Origin: Planctomycetales bacterium
GTDB lineage: Bacteria > Planctomycetota > Planctomycetia > Pirellulales > Pirellulaceae
DNA length: 33,406 bases
Assembly: GCA_020426865.1 (NCBI GenBank)
Contig: JAGQPD010000133.1
Location: forward strand, 1 to 33,406
Direction: 5' to 3'
The translations under genes and the position numbers were made by a program. Positions 1-7,662 of this stretch are shown here, one piece after another. Position 1 is the stretch's first letter; each line of letters starts with the position of its first letter. Below the pieces are notes generated by a model that was given only the letters and a program-made list of their open reading frames with translations, searched no databases and had not been told where the DNA came from.

Positions 1-156
1 CACCCGTTCTTCCGATCCCTTTTCCACGGTGTCGATGCAACCCCAGAGAACACGGAGAGCACAGAGCTTTTCTAGTTTCCGACGGACATGTCCCTGCGAC
101 CCAACACAGCAGTGCGCTCTCTGAGCCCACTGCGGTTCACCCGTTCTTCCAACCCC
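1..156. other. Intergenic leader, no gene recognised
   Basis: No open frame with coding character is visible. The stretch holds two copies of the 13-base word CACCCGTTCTTCC (1-13 and 138-150). It also has an imperfect palindrome with arms CAGTG (110-114) and CACTG (128-132), and an 'agaacacggagagcacagag' run at about 46-65 that resembles purine-rich dispersed intergenic repeats of planctomycete genomes; that last point is recollection, not a search. The upstream neighbour lies outside the window. Confidence 0.4.
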
Positions 157-184
157 TTGACATTTACGACACAAGTCATAAAAT
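157..184 (+). promoter_or_regulatory. Sigma-70-like promoter of the blaI-M56 operon
   Basis: A perfect -35 hexamer TTGACA (157-162) is followed after 16 bases by TAAAAT (179-184), one mismatch from the -10 consensus. It lies 40 bases before the repressor start and overlaps both operator-like palindromes, so a bound repressor would block RNA polymerase. This suggests negative autoregulation, as is known for BlaI/MecI systems. Confidence 0.65.
164..181. promoter_or_regulatory. Operator-like palindrome 1 (BlaI-type)
   Basis: TTACGAC-N4-GTCATAA is an inverted repeat with one mismatch between its 7-base arms. It sits in the promoter spacer and -10 region. BlaI/MecI/CopY repressors bind short dyads of this kind, so it is the probable site for the repressor encoded at 225. 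The binding assignment is inferred from position and symmetry. Confidence 0.65.
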
Positions 185-202
185 TTACGACATCAGTCAT
201 AA
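185..202. promoter_or_regulatory. Operator-like palindrome 2 (BlaI-type)
   Basis: This is a second copy of TTACGAC-N4-GTCATAA, with identical arms and a different 4-base centre (ATCA instead of ACAA). It starts exactly 21 bases after the first copy, so both dyads lie on the same face of the helix. Two dimers could bind cooperatively over the -10 region and transcription start. Confidence 0.65.
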
Positions 203-224
203 AAACAACCTAGTGGAGGTTAAG

Positions 225-620
225 ATGCGGCAATCTAGGCGAACGCGTGTGACGCCGGGGGAAATGGAGATCATGGCATTGTTGTGGGAGCACGGCGAAC
301 TATCGCTAAGCGAAGCACAGCAAGAGTTCCCACGCGAGATTGGTTACACGACGATGCAGACACGGCTGAATCGACTAGTCGACAAGGGCCTCGTCCGCCG
401 CTCGACACAACGCCCAGCGCGGTATGCGGCTACGGTAAGTCGCGAGGCTGTCAGTGCCAATCAGCTGCAAACATTGTTGGACCGAGTCACTGGCGGCCAG
501 ATCGTACCATTGGTCGCTCAACTTGTGGGCGACCGATCGCTGACCCGTAATGAGCTTGGCGAGCTAAAACGGCTGATCGCCGAAGCGGAGCAGCGGATGG
601 ACAAGGACAAGAATCGATAA
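225..620 (+). CDS. BlaI/MecI/CopY-family transcriptional repressor
   Basis: A predicted DNA-binding repressor of the BlaI/MecI family, 131 residues, the usual family length. Residues about 8-75 form the winged helix: 'TPGEMEIMALLWEHGELS' followed by 'YTTMQTRLNRLVDKGLV', the typical recognition helix and wing. The C-terminal part is the helical dimerisation region, which in this family is cut by a partner M56 protease to relieve repression. I chose ATG at 225 because GGAGG (215-219) lies 5 bases before it; an in-frame GTG at 213 would place the ribosome-binding site inside the gene. Upstream are a sigma-70-like promoter and two operator-like dyads, so autoregulation is likely. The M56 protease gene starts 24 bases downstream, completing the expected sensor/repressor pair. 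No beta-lactamase gene is nearby, so antibiotic resistance should not be assumed. Confidence 0.93.
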   Translation: MRQSRRTRVTPGEMEIMALLWEHGELSLSEAQQEFPREIGYTTMQTRLNRLVDKGLVRRSTQRPARYAATVSREAVSANQLQTLLDRVTGGQIVPLVAQLVGDRSLTRNELGELKRLIAEAEQRMDKDKNR

Positions 621-644
621 CACTTTTCTGGAGGTAAGACAAAC

Positions 645-3323
645 ATGTTCGCATGGTTCGACACGGCTTTCCTGAGCGTTATCAGGATATCTTTTTCCTT
701 AGTTGTCGCGATGATGTTGGTCACGACGGTGTTACGTTGGTCAAAGACCCGATCAAGCAGAGTCCACTACTGGGCATGGAGCCTCGTTTTGGCTCATGGT
801 TTGATGTTCGTGCCATGGCGAACGGAGATCGCTCTCCTGCCGCGAATGGATGGGGTTTCCCGCATCGATTCGCCGGGAACGATGGCCATGGTTGCCGAAC
901 GGCCCATTGCTGCATCGGAATCGGCGGACGAAACAAAGGCAATTGGCATGAGCGACGTTTTGCGAGATGACGACGCTGGTGCAGCTTTCATCGCGCAATT
1001 CGCGCCCGACGATGCGTATCGGGACACAACCACAATCGAGCCATCTGCGAAGATTCAAGCAAGTTCGTTCGCACCGGCTGCAGTTGCGCAGGGCGAACAC
1101 ATTGAGGCGAATTCGCCGGCGGCTGAGTCCAATTCAATTTCGCAACTTGCAACATGGATAACCATGCTTGCAACTTGCTGGCTTACCGGATGCATCACGA
1201 TCTTGGCCAAATGGGTTCTGCAGTATCGCCGTCTGTGTTGTTCGGTCGCACAGGCTGAACCCGCCCCCGCCTCCTGGTCCGCGTCATGGCAGCAGGTAAC
1301 ATCTGCTGTACGGCAACGTCCCGTACCGATGCTGGTGCACGATGACATCGGTCCCCTGCTCTGCCTGACACCTGTCGGCTATCGGTTGGTCGTACCTAGT
1401 AACTTCTGGTCGGCGATCAGCCAAAGGCAGCGACACGCGGTCCTCCTGCACGAAGCGGCCCATCTGCAACGCAATGACATCCTATGGTCATTGTTGGCCA
1501 ACATCATCGCCGCACTTCACTGGTTCAATCCGTGTGTATGGCACGCCTTGCGCCGGCACAGCGAGGCAGCCGAATGGTGTTGTGACGACACCGTGCGTCA
1601 CGATCCATCGCGTCACACATTGGAATATGCTCGGCTGCTGCTCGAGCTCGTCGAAGTCGGGCAGCCGCGGATCGGATACACGGCGATCGGCGGCGCCGAG
1701 CTTTCACGTAGAATTCGCCGATTATTGGAAAGCGTTCCGCGAGCAGCGAGTCCGTGGCGACAGCGGTTGTTGGTATTGGTGCTATCGACCACTTCCTTGT
1801 TTGGTTTGCTGCGAATGGAAATTGGTCCCAACAAGGTGATCGCCGGTGGTGACGTCGGTAGCAACGACGGCAGCGAAACCAATTTGCCTGGCGTATCTGC
1901 TACCGATCCGGAAGCGGCAACTCGCGAGCGACTTCGTCAGTTCGCAGACGAATTGGTTACAGCCGATGATCCGCGCATGAAGGCATTTCAAGAACAATTG
2001 ACGACAGAGTCGGCAGCAATCGTCGCGATGGATCGTGCCAGTTGGGTAGCGGATGAACTCCGGCGGTCTTCCGAGGGCGAGTCATTGGTGAAGTTCTTGC
2101 AGGACCACTTTCGGAAGAACGGTGACCGCGTGGAGGCTCGCGATGCGCAATGGTCGGCTTCGTTCATCCGCAAGCACAACGCCTATCAGGCTGACGTGCG
2201 GCAAATCGCGACGGTCCTGGGAACAATCGCTCAGAACATAGCGATCGAGCGCGACGAAGACAGACTGCTTCAACGGGTACTAACCGACGACTTCGCACCA
2301 TCGATCCTGTACATGGAGCGATTACGGAACCAGTTGCAGCCGGACGTGATGACGGTCTACGATCGTTTGGGAGACGTCTTTATTGCCGACGGTAACCAGT
2401 TCGTGATCCGCGGCAGTCGTCGCGCGGACGCCGAGCAATTGGTCGCGAACTTGCAGGCTGCGACGGAATTCGAACACCGCCTGCGCGCAGACTTGCCAAC
2501 ATTTACTGAGGATTTTTCGGAAACCGACCAGCAAGCTCAACGTTTCAAAGCGCTGTTGAACTCGGACGTATTTTTTGGCAAGACGGCATTTGACGTTTCG
2601 CGAGAGCTACGGGAGTCCCGCCAGCCTGTCCAAGTTTTCCTCGATCGCGCATTCGAACAGCTGGAATGGATCGTCGTCGACGGCCCCGACGGGTTACGGA
2701 TCAATTCCGAGCAAACCGAGCGTGTGGAGGAGTTGTTCAAAGAGGCGGAACGTCTGGGAGAGGCAACGGAGCGGTTACGACAACCCTTTGCGGCGTTTGC
2801 CGAACGTATTGCACCGATCGATCCGCTCCACGAGTCGTTTCGCGCGATCATGCTTACCCCCGCAGCTCGCGTTGGCTTTGCGGGTGATTACGAAGTTGGC
2901 GTGACGACACCCGAGCAGGCGTTTCGGGAACTGCTGTCGGAGGTAACGGTTACGCAGGACGACGGGCGTCTGAGAATTGCCGACGAGCACGCCGAGGAGT
3001 TCGCCAATCATGCGGGAGAAATATTCCGGATGGCTCGGACGCTCAAACGAAAACTCCGTCCGGTCGACGAACTGGCAGCGCGCGTCACAGATCCCGCGTT
3101 ACGGAATGCGATGAGCGACGTCATCGGCAAACTGGTTTTCGTCGAAGAGGTAAAACAGGCCCAGGCCCGGGAACGAATCGATGCGCTCGCATTGTGGATC
3201 GACAAATATTTCGTTAAGACACCCGAGGGCTATCGCGTGCAAGAAGAGTCGATCGACGAGATCGAAGGATTTTTGGAGCAGGTCCGATCGCTGCAAGAGC
3301 AAGCGGAGGAACACGATTTTTAG
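645..3323 (+). CDS. M56 (BlaR1-like) membrane metalloprotease with a repeated C-terminal sensor-like region
   Basis: An 892-residue integral membrane zinc protease, the probable partner of the upstream BlaI-type repressor. Hydrophobic segments lie at about residues 8-30, 41-57, 167-190, 280-293 and 374-390. The zinc motif HEAAH is at 269-273, followed by 'LHWFNPCVWHALRRHSEAAE'; E310 in E-W-C-C-D fits the third metal ligand of the M56 family. The region from about 430 to the end is not a penicillin-binding sensor domain. It is charged and helical and appears to be about five diverged modules with a G (mostly D/E-G) turn at residues 493, 583, 683, 774 and 862. GGAGG at 630-634 supports the ATG at 645. 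Known M56/BlaR1 proteins sense a signal outside the membrane and trigger cleavage of the repressor; the signal here is unknown. The gene is probably cotranscribed with the repressor and possibly with the DUF1549 and DUF1501 genes downstream. Confidence 0.88.
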   Translation: MFAWFDTAFLSVIRISFSLVVAMMLVTTVLRWSKTRSSRVHYWAWSLVLAHGLMFVPWRTEIALLPRMDGVSRIDSPGTMAMVAERPIAASESADETKAIGMSDVLRDDDAGAAFIAQFAPDDAYRDTTTIEPSAKIQASSFAPAAVAQGEHIEANSPAAESNSISQLATWITMLATCWLTGCITILAKWVLQYRRLCCSVAQAEPAPASWSASWQQVTSAVRQRPVPMLVHDDIGPLLCLTPVGYRLVVPSNFWSAISQRQRHAVLLHEAAHLQRNDILWSLLANIIAALHWFNPCVWHALRRHSEAAEWCCDDTVRHDPSRHTLEYARLLLELVEVGQPRIGYTAIGGAELSRRIRRLLESVPRAASPWRQRLLVLVLSTTSLFGLLRMEIGPNKVIAGGDVGSNDGSETNLPGVSATDPEAATRERLRQFADELVTADDPRMKAFQEQLTTESAAIVAMDRASWVADELRRSSEGESLVKFLQDHFRKNGDRVEARDAQWSASFIRKHNAYQADVRQIATVLGTIAQNIAIERDEDRLLQRVLTDDFAPSILYMERLRNQLQPDVMTVYDRLGDVFIADGNQFVIRGSRRADAEQLVANLQAATEFEHRLRADLPTFTEDFSETDQQAQRFKALLNSDVFFGKTAFDVSRELRESRQPVQVFLDRAFEQLEWIVVDGPDGLRINSEQTERVEELFKEAERLGEATERLRQPFAAFAERIAPIDPLHESFRAIMLTPAARVGFAGDYEVGVTTPEQAFRELLSEVTVTQDDGRLRIADEHAEEFANHAGEIFRMARTLKRKLRPVDELAARVTDPALRNAMSDVIGKLVFVEEVKQAQARERIDALALWIDKYFVKTPEGYRVQEESIDEIEGFLEQVRSLQEQAEEHDF

Positions 3324-3413
3324 TTACGCGGACAAGGGATAGCAGCCTCGTTCGGTGTTCCGGAGCTGGCCCGGCAGATGCGATGAGAAAGTTGTTGACG
3401 AGGAGATCGGTGT

Positions 3414-4751
3414 ATGTCGGCAATGGTAAGTGTGGTCCTCGCCTGGACCATGGCGACTTCGGGCGACCATCCGGTGGACCGAATTCTGAAGGACGCACAA
3501 GCGTCGGCCCGTGTCGCAGTGGCGGAGCGATGCGACGACGACACGTTTGTGCGCCGAAGCTGTCTTGACCTCATCGGGCGGATCCCGACGGAAGACGAGT
3601 GGCGTCAGTTTCGCGACCAGCCAGATCGGTCGCGCTGGATCGAGCAATTGGTGGCCCGTCCCGCCTTCGCCCAACACATGTCTGAGGTCTGGACGGCGGC
3701 GTGGATGGGATTCGCAAATGACGGACAGGCGGACCGCGAGTTGTTGCGAATGTGGCTACAAGACCAGTTGCAGAGCGACGTTCCATTCGACCGGATCGGG
3801 CAGTCGCTGATTGCGGGGCGCGGCGATTCTGCCGTGAATGGCCCAGTCAATTTTGTTCTGCAACACGGCGATGACGCTGGCGTCCAGGTGGCTCGCCAAT
3901 TCTTGGGCGTCCGCCTCGATTGTGCACGATGCCACGATCATCCGTTTGCCAATTGGACACAGGACGATTTTGCGAAATTCTCTCGCTTTTTTTCGCTGGT
4001 AGAAATGACCGACATCTCTCGTGGCAACATTCGTGTCACGGACAGATTGGCAGAGCCCGACGAGGCGGACATGCCGCGGTTCCTCAACGGAGGTCGTCCG
4101 CAGACGTCGCAGTGGCGCAGTGAGTTAGCGCTGTGGACTATACGTAGTCGTTCTTTTGCTCGCAATTTCGCCAATCGCACGTGGTACCACTTCATGGGAC
4201 AAGGCATCGTCGATCCACCTGACGAAACGCATTCAGTACAACAAGCTAGTTGCCGGCCACTACTAGAGTTTCTCGCGGACTATAGCCGGCGACACGAATT
4301 CAGTATCCGTGACCTGGCGACGCTGATCTGCACATCGGAGGCTTACCAGCGTTCCTCGGCAGATCCGATCACGGACGACAACGCTGTGTTGCTTTTCGCC
4401 GTTCACCCATTGAAGCCGCTCACGCCGGAACAGCTATTCGATTCCATCGCCACCGCGTACCAACTGAAACCCGACGCTTCCGAACGAAGGGAGTTTGTGC
4501 AATCCCATCGGGGAAACGTGCTCGATCAAGACTTTGTCTTGACATGGAAATACCGAGAAACGTGTCAGCAACTATTGGATCGAATGACAACCGACAGTTT
4601 GCCGACCTGGTCGGGTGATCTCGATTCAGTATTCCTGCGGTTACTTAGCCGACACCCAACGCCAGCACAGCGCGAGTTGTGCCGGACGCATTCGATCGAA
4701 ACCGTAGCGTTTGCGCTGCTACAGTCGAATGAGTTTGTGTTTAGCCATTAG
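3414..4751 (+). CDS. DUF1549/DUF1553 domain protein (short planctomycete PSCyt2-PSD1 type)
   Basis: A 445-residue protein of the planctomycete DUF1549-DUF1553 group. DUF1549 covers about residues 18-200: 'RRSCLDLIGRIPTEDEW', then 'FLGVRLDCARCHDHPF' with C170-x-x-C173-H174. DUF1553 follows from about 232, with 'RNFANRTWYHFMGQGIVDP' as its clearest match. Many family members are considerably longer and carry an N-terminal cytochrome-like domain; this one is compact and has only a weak hydrophobic N-terminus, so export is uncertain. CxxCH is a heme-attachment pattern, but it is conserved in DUF1549 as CAxCHDHP and may bind metal instead. AGGAG at 3401-3405 supports ATG 3414. It lies 90 bases after the M56 gene and 50 before a DUF1501 gene, the standard planctomycete pairing. 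The molecular function of the family is unproven; a role in exported polymer degradation is often suggested. Confidence 0.88.
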   Translation: MSAMVSVVLAWTMATSGDHPVDRILKDAQASARVAVAERCDDDTFVRRSCLDLIGRIPTEDEWRQFRDQPDRSRWIEQLVARPAFAQHMSEVWTAAWMGFANDGQADRELLRMWLQDQLQSDVPFDRIGQSLIAGRGDSAVNGPVNFVLQHGDDAGVQVARQFLGVRLDCARCHDHPFANWTQDDFAKFSRFFSLVEMTDISRGNIRVTDRLAEPDEADMPRFLNGGRPQTSQWRSELALWTIRSRSFARNFANRTWYHFMGQGIVDPPDETHSVQQASCRPLLEFLADYSRRHEFSIRDLATLICTSEAYQRSSADPITDDNAVLLFAVHPLKPLTPEQLFDSIATAYQLKPDASERREFVQSHRGNVLDQDFVLTWKYRETCQQLLDRMTTDSLPTWSGDLDSVFLRLLSRHPTPAQRELCRTHSIETVAFALLQSNEFVFSH

Positions 4752-4801
4752 CGTTAATCCGTGCCCACGGCCCCAACCGCAACTCTCTCAGGAGTGAGTC
4801 C

Positions 4802-6055
4802 ATGAACCAACCGCGATTCGCTAACTCTGCGATGCATTCTTCTGGCCGGCATCAACGACGTACATTTATCCGACAGATGGGGAGTGGTTTCTTCGGCCTG
4901 GCCCTGCTGCATCGTCGCGAGCACCTGTTCGCGGCGGAGGCGACCGGTCAAGCTAAACGCTGCCTGGTACTGTGGATGGATGGCGGCCCGAGCCAATGGG
5001 AGACGTTTGATCCTAAACCGGGCACGGAGCGTGGCGGTCCCACGAAGGTAGTTCAGACGCGGACCCCGGGAATCCATTTCGCCGAAGGCTTGCCGCGGAT
5101 GGCATTGCACTCCGAGTCCCTGGCTGTGATTCGCAACGTGCGATCGCCGGAAGGAGACCACCAACGCGGCACCTATCTATTGCACACTGGTTATCGACAG
5201 ATTCCGGGGTTCCCGCGACCATCGCTGGGGAGCATCATCTCGCACGAGCAACCAACCAAACAAATGCCGGGGCACGTGGCACTGGGCAATGGCGCAACAT
5301 TTGGACCAGCCTATCTTGGATTGGATCACGCTCCGTTTTCAATTCGCTCGGCCTCCGAATCGCTGGCGACGTTCCGCCGATTACAACAACGACGGGGGCG
5401 GATCGAATTGGTGCGATCGCTGAGCGCCGAATTCGACGCGTTGCATCAGGACGATGCACTGCGGCGCCGCAATCAACTACTGCAGCAACTAGATCAGTTG
5501 CCGGAGACGCCGTTCATCGACGCCTTGGATATCGCGAAGGAATCGGCGCGCACTCGCAACCTGTTCGGCGAAGGGGAGTTTGCTGAATCGTGCCTGGCTG
5601 GATTTCGATTATTGAAAGCCGGGCTCCCGTTTGTGGAAGTGCAGTTGTCCGGGTGGGACACGCATACGGACAATTTTCGACAGACGCGTGACTTGTGCCA
5701 GCAACTGGATCGCCCCTGGAGTGCAATAATGGAAACGCTCGCTGCGGAAGGGATGCTCCAGGAAACATTGATTGTATGGATGGGCGAATTTGGCCGCACG
5801 CCTCGCATTAATGCGCAGAACGGGCGCGACCACTATCCCGATGTCACTCCTGTGGTACTCGCGGGCGGGCCCATTCGCGGAGGGCGTTCGATTGGCGCTA
5901 CGAATGAGACAGGCGCCGTGGACGGCGAATCGCACGCAGTGGCCGACGTCTTCGCCACGATCTTTTGGGCAATGGGAATCGACCCGCAGCGACAGTTCAC
6001 GACCGAATTCGGCGCGCCGACCCAGATTACTGACGGCGGCAACCCTATCGGTTGA
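4802..6055 (+). CDS. DUF1501 domain protein (alkaline-phosphatase/sulfatase-like fold), Tat-like signal
   Basis: A 417-residue DUF1501 protein. The N-terminus has a twin-arginine-like stretch (HQRRTFIRQMG, residues 17-27) followed by a hydrophobic run, so export through Tat is plausible. Residues 55-70 hold 'LVLWMDGGPSQWETFD', the first metal-site-like segment of the alkaline phosphatase superfamily. The later segments 'GWDTHTDNF' and 'WMGEFGRTPRIN...GRDHYPD' are also typical of DUF1501. AGGAG (4790-4794) is 7 bases before the ATG. DUF1501 genes regularly follow DUF1549/DUF1553 genes in planctomycetes, which suggests joint action on an extracellular substrate, but no substrate can be named. 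The last codons fall inside a 16-bp-period tandem duplication that also contains the stop codon. Confidence 0.9.
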   Translation: MNQPRFANSAMHSSGRHQRRTFIRQMGSGFFGLALLHRREHLFAAEATGQAKRCLVLWMDGGPSQWETFDPKPGTERGGPTKVVQTRTPGIHFAEGLPRMALHSESLAVIRNVRSPEGDHQRGTYLLHTGYRQIPGFPRPSLGSIISHEQPTKQMPGHVALGNGATFGPAYLGLDHAPFSIRSASESLATFRRLQQRRGRIELVRSLSAEFDALHQDDALRRRNQLLQQLDQLPETPFIDALDIAKESARTRNLFGEGEFAESCLAGFRLLKAGLPFVEVQLSGWDTHTDNFRQTRDLCQQLDRPWSAIMETLAAEGMLQETLIVWMGEFGRTPRINAQNGRDHYPDVTPVVLAGGPIRGGRSIGATNETGAVDGESHAVADVFATIFWAMGIDPQRQFTTEFGAPTQITDGGNPIG

Positions 6056-6072
6056 CGTCCCTATCGGTTGAC
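6043..6072 (+). repeat. Exact 14-bp direct repeat, 16-bp period, spanning the DUF1501 stop codon
   Basis: CCCTATCGGTTGAC occurs at 6043-6056 and again at 6059-6072, separated by GT. The first copy encodes the last residues and the TGA stop of the DUF1501 gene. The second copy lies just outside the gene. Confidence 0.9.
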
Positions 6073-6208
6073 AACGCCCTCCGGAATCGACAATACCTCG
6101 AACCACAAAGTATTGCATGGTTGGCGGGGCTGCGTGATGTGGGCCGGTTGCCATCGCCATTGACTGCTGCTACAAACAAGGGAATCACCTTCACCTTTAT
6201 CAAGCAGC

Positions 6209-6240
6209 GGGCGGCGATACGGCCGCCCCGTGGCTTTTTT
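6209..6240 (+). terminator. Intrinsic terminator after the DUF1501 gene
   Basis: GGGCGGC (6209-6215) pairs perfectly with GCCGCCC (6222-6228) across a 6-base loop. Six T residues follow at 6235-6240, after a short CGTGGC gap. It closes the blaI-M56-DUF1549-DUF1501 unit and separates it from the PQQ-like gene. Confidence 0.65.
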
Positions 6241-6268
6241 CTCACGCTCGTTCATCCATGAGATAAGT

Positions 6269-7627
6269 ATGTCGCAACCCCAGCCCACACGATCGCTTCT
6301 GGTTGTTGTTTTCACTGGCTGTCTTCTGTTGTCGGTCGCCCGTGCGGCCATGTGCGAGGAGAACTGGCCTCGATTCCGTGGCACCGATGGCACAGGAGTT
6401 ATTGACGGGGGCGAACGGTTGCCGGTGGAATGGTCGGCAACGGACCATGTGAAATGGAAGGCCGAGATCCCCGGACGGGGCTGGTCATCCCCTGTTGTAT
6501 GGAACGGTCGCATTTTCCTGACATCGGCTGTCAGCAGTGACGAGGAAGAGGAATCGAAGAAGGGACTTTACTTTGGCGGCGAGCGACGTGAACAGCCGGA
6601 AGGGGAATTCGCCTGGAACGTGATCTGTTTGGACCTCGACAACGGCAACGTGATTTGGACCCAAACGGCGCACCGGGGAAAAGCCCCCTTTGGGATCCAT
6701 ATCAAGAACAGTCACGCCACCGAGACACCGGTCACTGATGGCGAACGCATCTACTGCTACTTTGGTAATATTGGCCTGTTTTGTTATGACTTGGAGGGCA
6801 CACTGATCTGGACCCGACAGTTTCCTCCCGTCGCCACCCGTTACAGCTGGGGGTTGGCTGCCTCCCCTGTGCTCCACGAAGGGCGGTTGTATATCGTCAA
6901 TGACAACGAGGAACAATCGTATCTGTTGGCACTGGACGCCAAGACGGGCGACGACGTCTGGCGGATCGAGCGTGAAGAAAAGAGCAACTGGTCAACGCCG
7001 TTTGTCTGGCAGACTCCCAATCGCACTGAGCTTGTCGTCCCGGGAAGCGACAGGAACCGAGCTTATGACCTGGACGGCCAACTATTGTATGAATTCGGCG
7101 GAAGCTCGTCGATCACGATCGCGACGCCCTACGCGGCACAGGGACTGTTGTATGTCAGTAGCGGCTACGTATTGGACCGCAAGAAACCGATCTTCGCTAT
7201 TCGGCCCGGTGCTACTGGTGATATTTCCCTGGAGGACGATCAAACCAGCAACAGCTCCATCGCCTGGTGTCAAAAACAGGCGGGTCCGTACAATCCATCA
7301 ACCATCGTCTATCGCGATCGCCTCTACGTTTTACTTGACCGCGGCCTGTTCGCTTGTTACGACGCGACCACGGGGCAGGAGATCTACAGTCCGCAACGCC
7401 TACCAGCAGGCCGCGCCTTTACGAGTTCGCCGTGGGCGTACCAAGACCGCATTTTTTGTCTCAATGAATATGGACAAACGTACGTGATTGCCGCCGGTGA
7501 TTCCTTCAAGATCGAACGTGTCAATCATCTGGCGGACGACGATATGTCGATGGCCACACCTGCCATCGTCAATGAAAGTCTGCTGCTGCGCACCGCCGGT
7601 CGGCTCTACTGCATCACGAATCCATGA
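6269..7627 (+). CDS. Exported PQQ-like beta-propeller protein
   Basis: A 452-residue secreted protein with PQQ-like (quinoprotein dehydrogenase-type) propeller blades. The N-terminus 'MSQPQPTRSLLVVVFTG...' is a clear signal peptide ending near 'ARA'. The mature part opens with 'WPRFRGTDGTGV', the common opening of planctomycete PQQ-like proteins. Blade motifs repeat as 'VICLDLDNGNVIWTQ', 'LLALDAKTGDDVWRI' and 'LYVLLDRGLFACYDATTGQ'. I chose ATG 6269 because an in-frame GTG at 6230 falls inside the upstream terminator and would spoil the signal peptide. Catalytic residues of true quinoprotein dehydrogenases are not evident, so a binding or scaffold role is as likely as enzymatic activity. It converges with the glycine oxidase gene, 35 bases away. 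Confidence 0.88.
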   Translation: MSQPQPTRSLLVVVFTGCLLLSVARAAMCEENWPRFRGTDGTGVIDGGERLPVEWSATDHVKWKAEIPGRGWSSPVVWNGRIFLTSAVSSDEEEESKKGLYFGGERREQPEGEFAWNVICLDLDNGNVIWTQTAHRGKAPFGIHIKNSHATETPVTDGERIYCYFGNIGLFCYDLEGTLIWTRQFPPVATRYSWGLAASPVLHEGRLYIVNDNEEQSYLLALDAKTGDDVWRIEREEKSNWSTPFVWQTPNRTELVVPGSDRNRAYDLDGQLLYEFGGSSSITIATPYAAQGLLYVSSGYVLDRKKPIFAIRPGATGDISLEDDQTSNSSIAWCQKQAGPYNPSTIVYRDRLYVLLDRGLFACYDATTGQEIYSPQRLPAGRAFTSSPWAYQDRIFCLNEYGQTYVIAAGDSFKIERVNHLADDDMSMATPAIVNESLLLRTAGRLYCITNP

Positions 7628-7662
7628 GCTGCCAGCGACGATTCGAAGCGTTTACGACCGGG

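Noticed and set aside
225-3323. Beta-lactam resistance locus
   Set aside because: There is no beta-lactamase or penicillin-binding sensor domain; BlaI/M56 pairs in planctomycetes occur in many other settings.
3921-3935. CxxCH in the DUF1549 protein as proof of a cytochrome c
   Set aside because: CAxCHDHP is a conserved part of DUF1549 itself; no other cytochrome feature is present.
6230-6268. GTG 6230 as start of the PQQ-like gene
   Set aside because: It lies inside a terminator hairpin region and puts residues ahead of a good signal peptide; ATG 6269 fits better.
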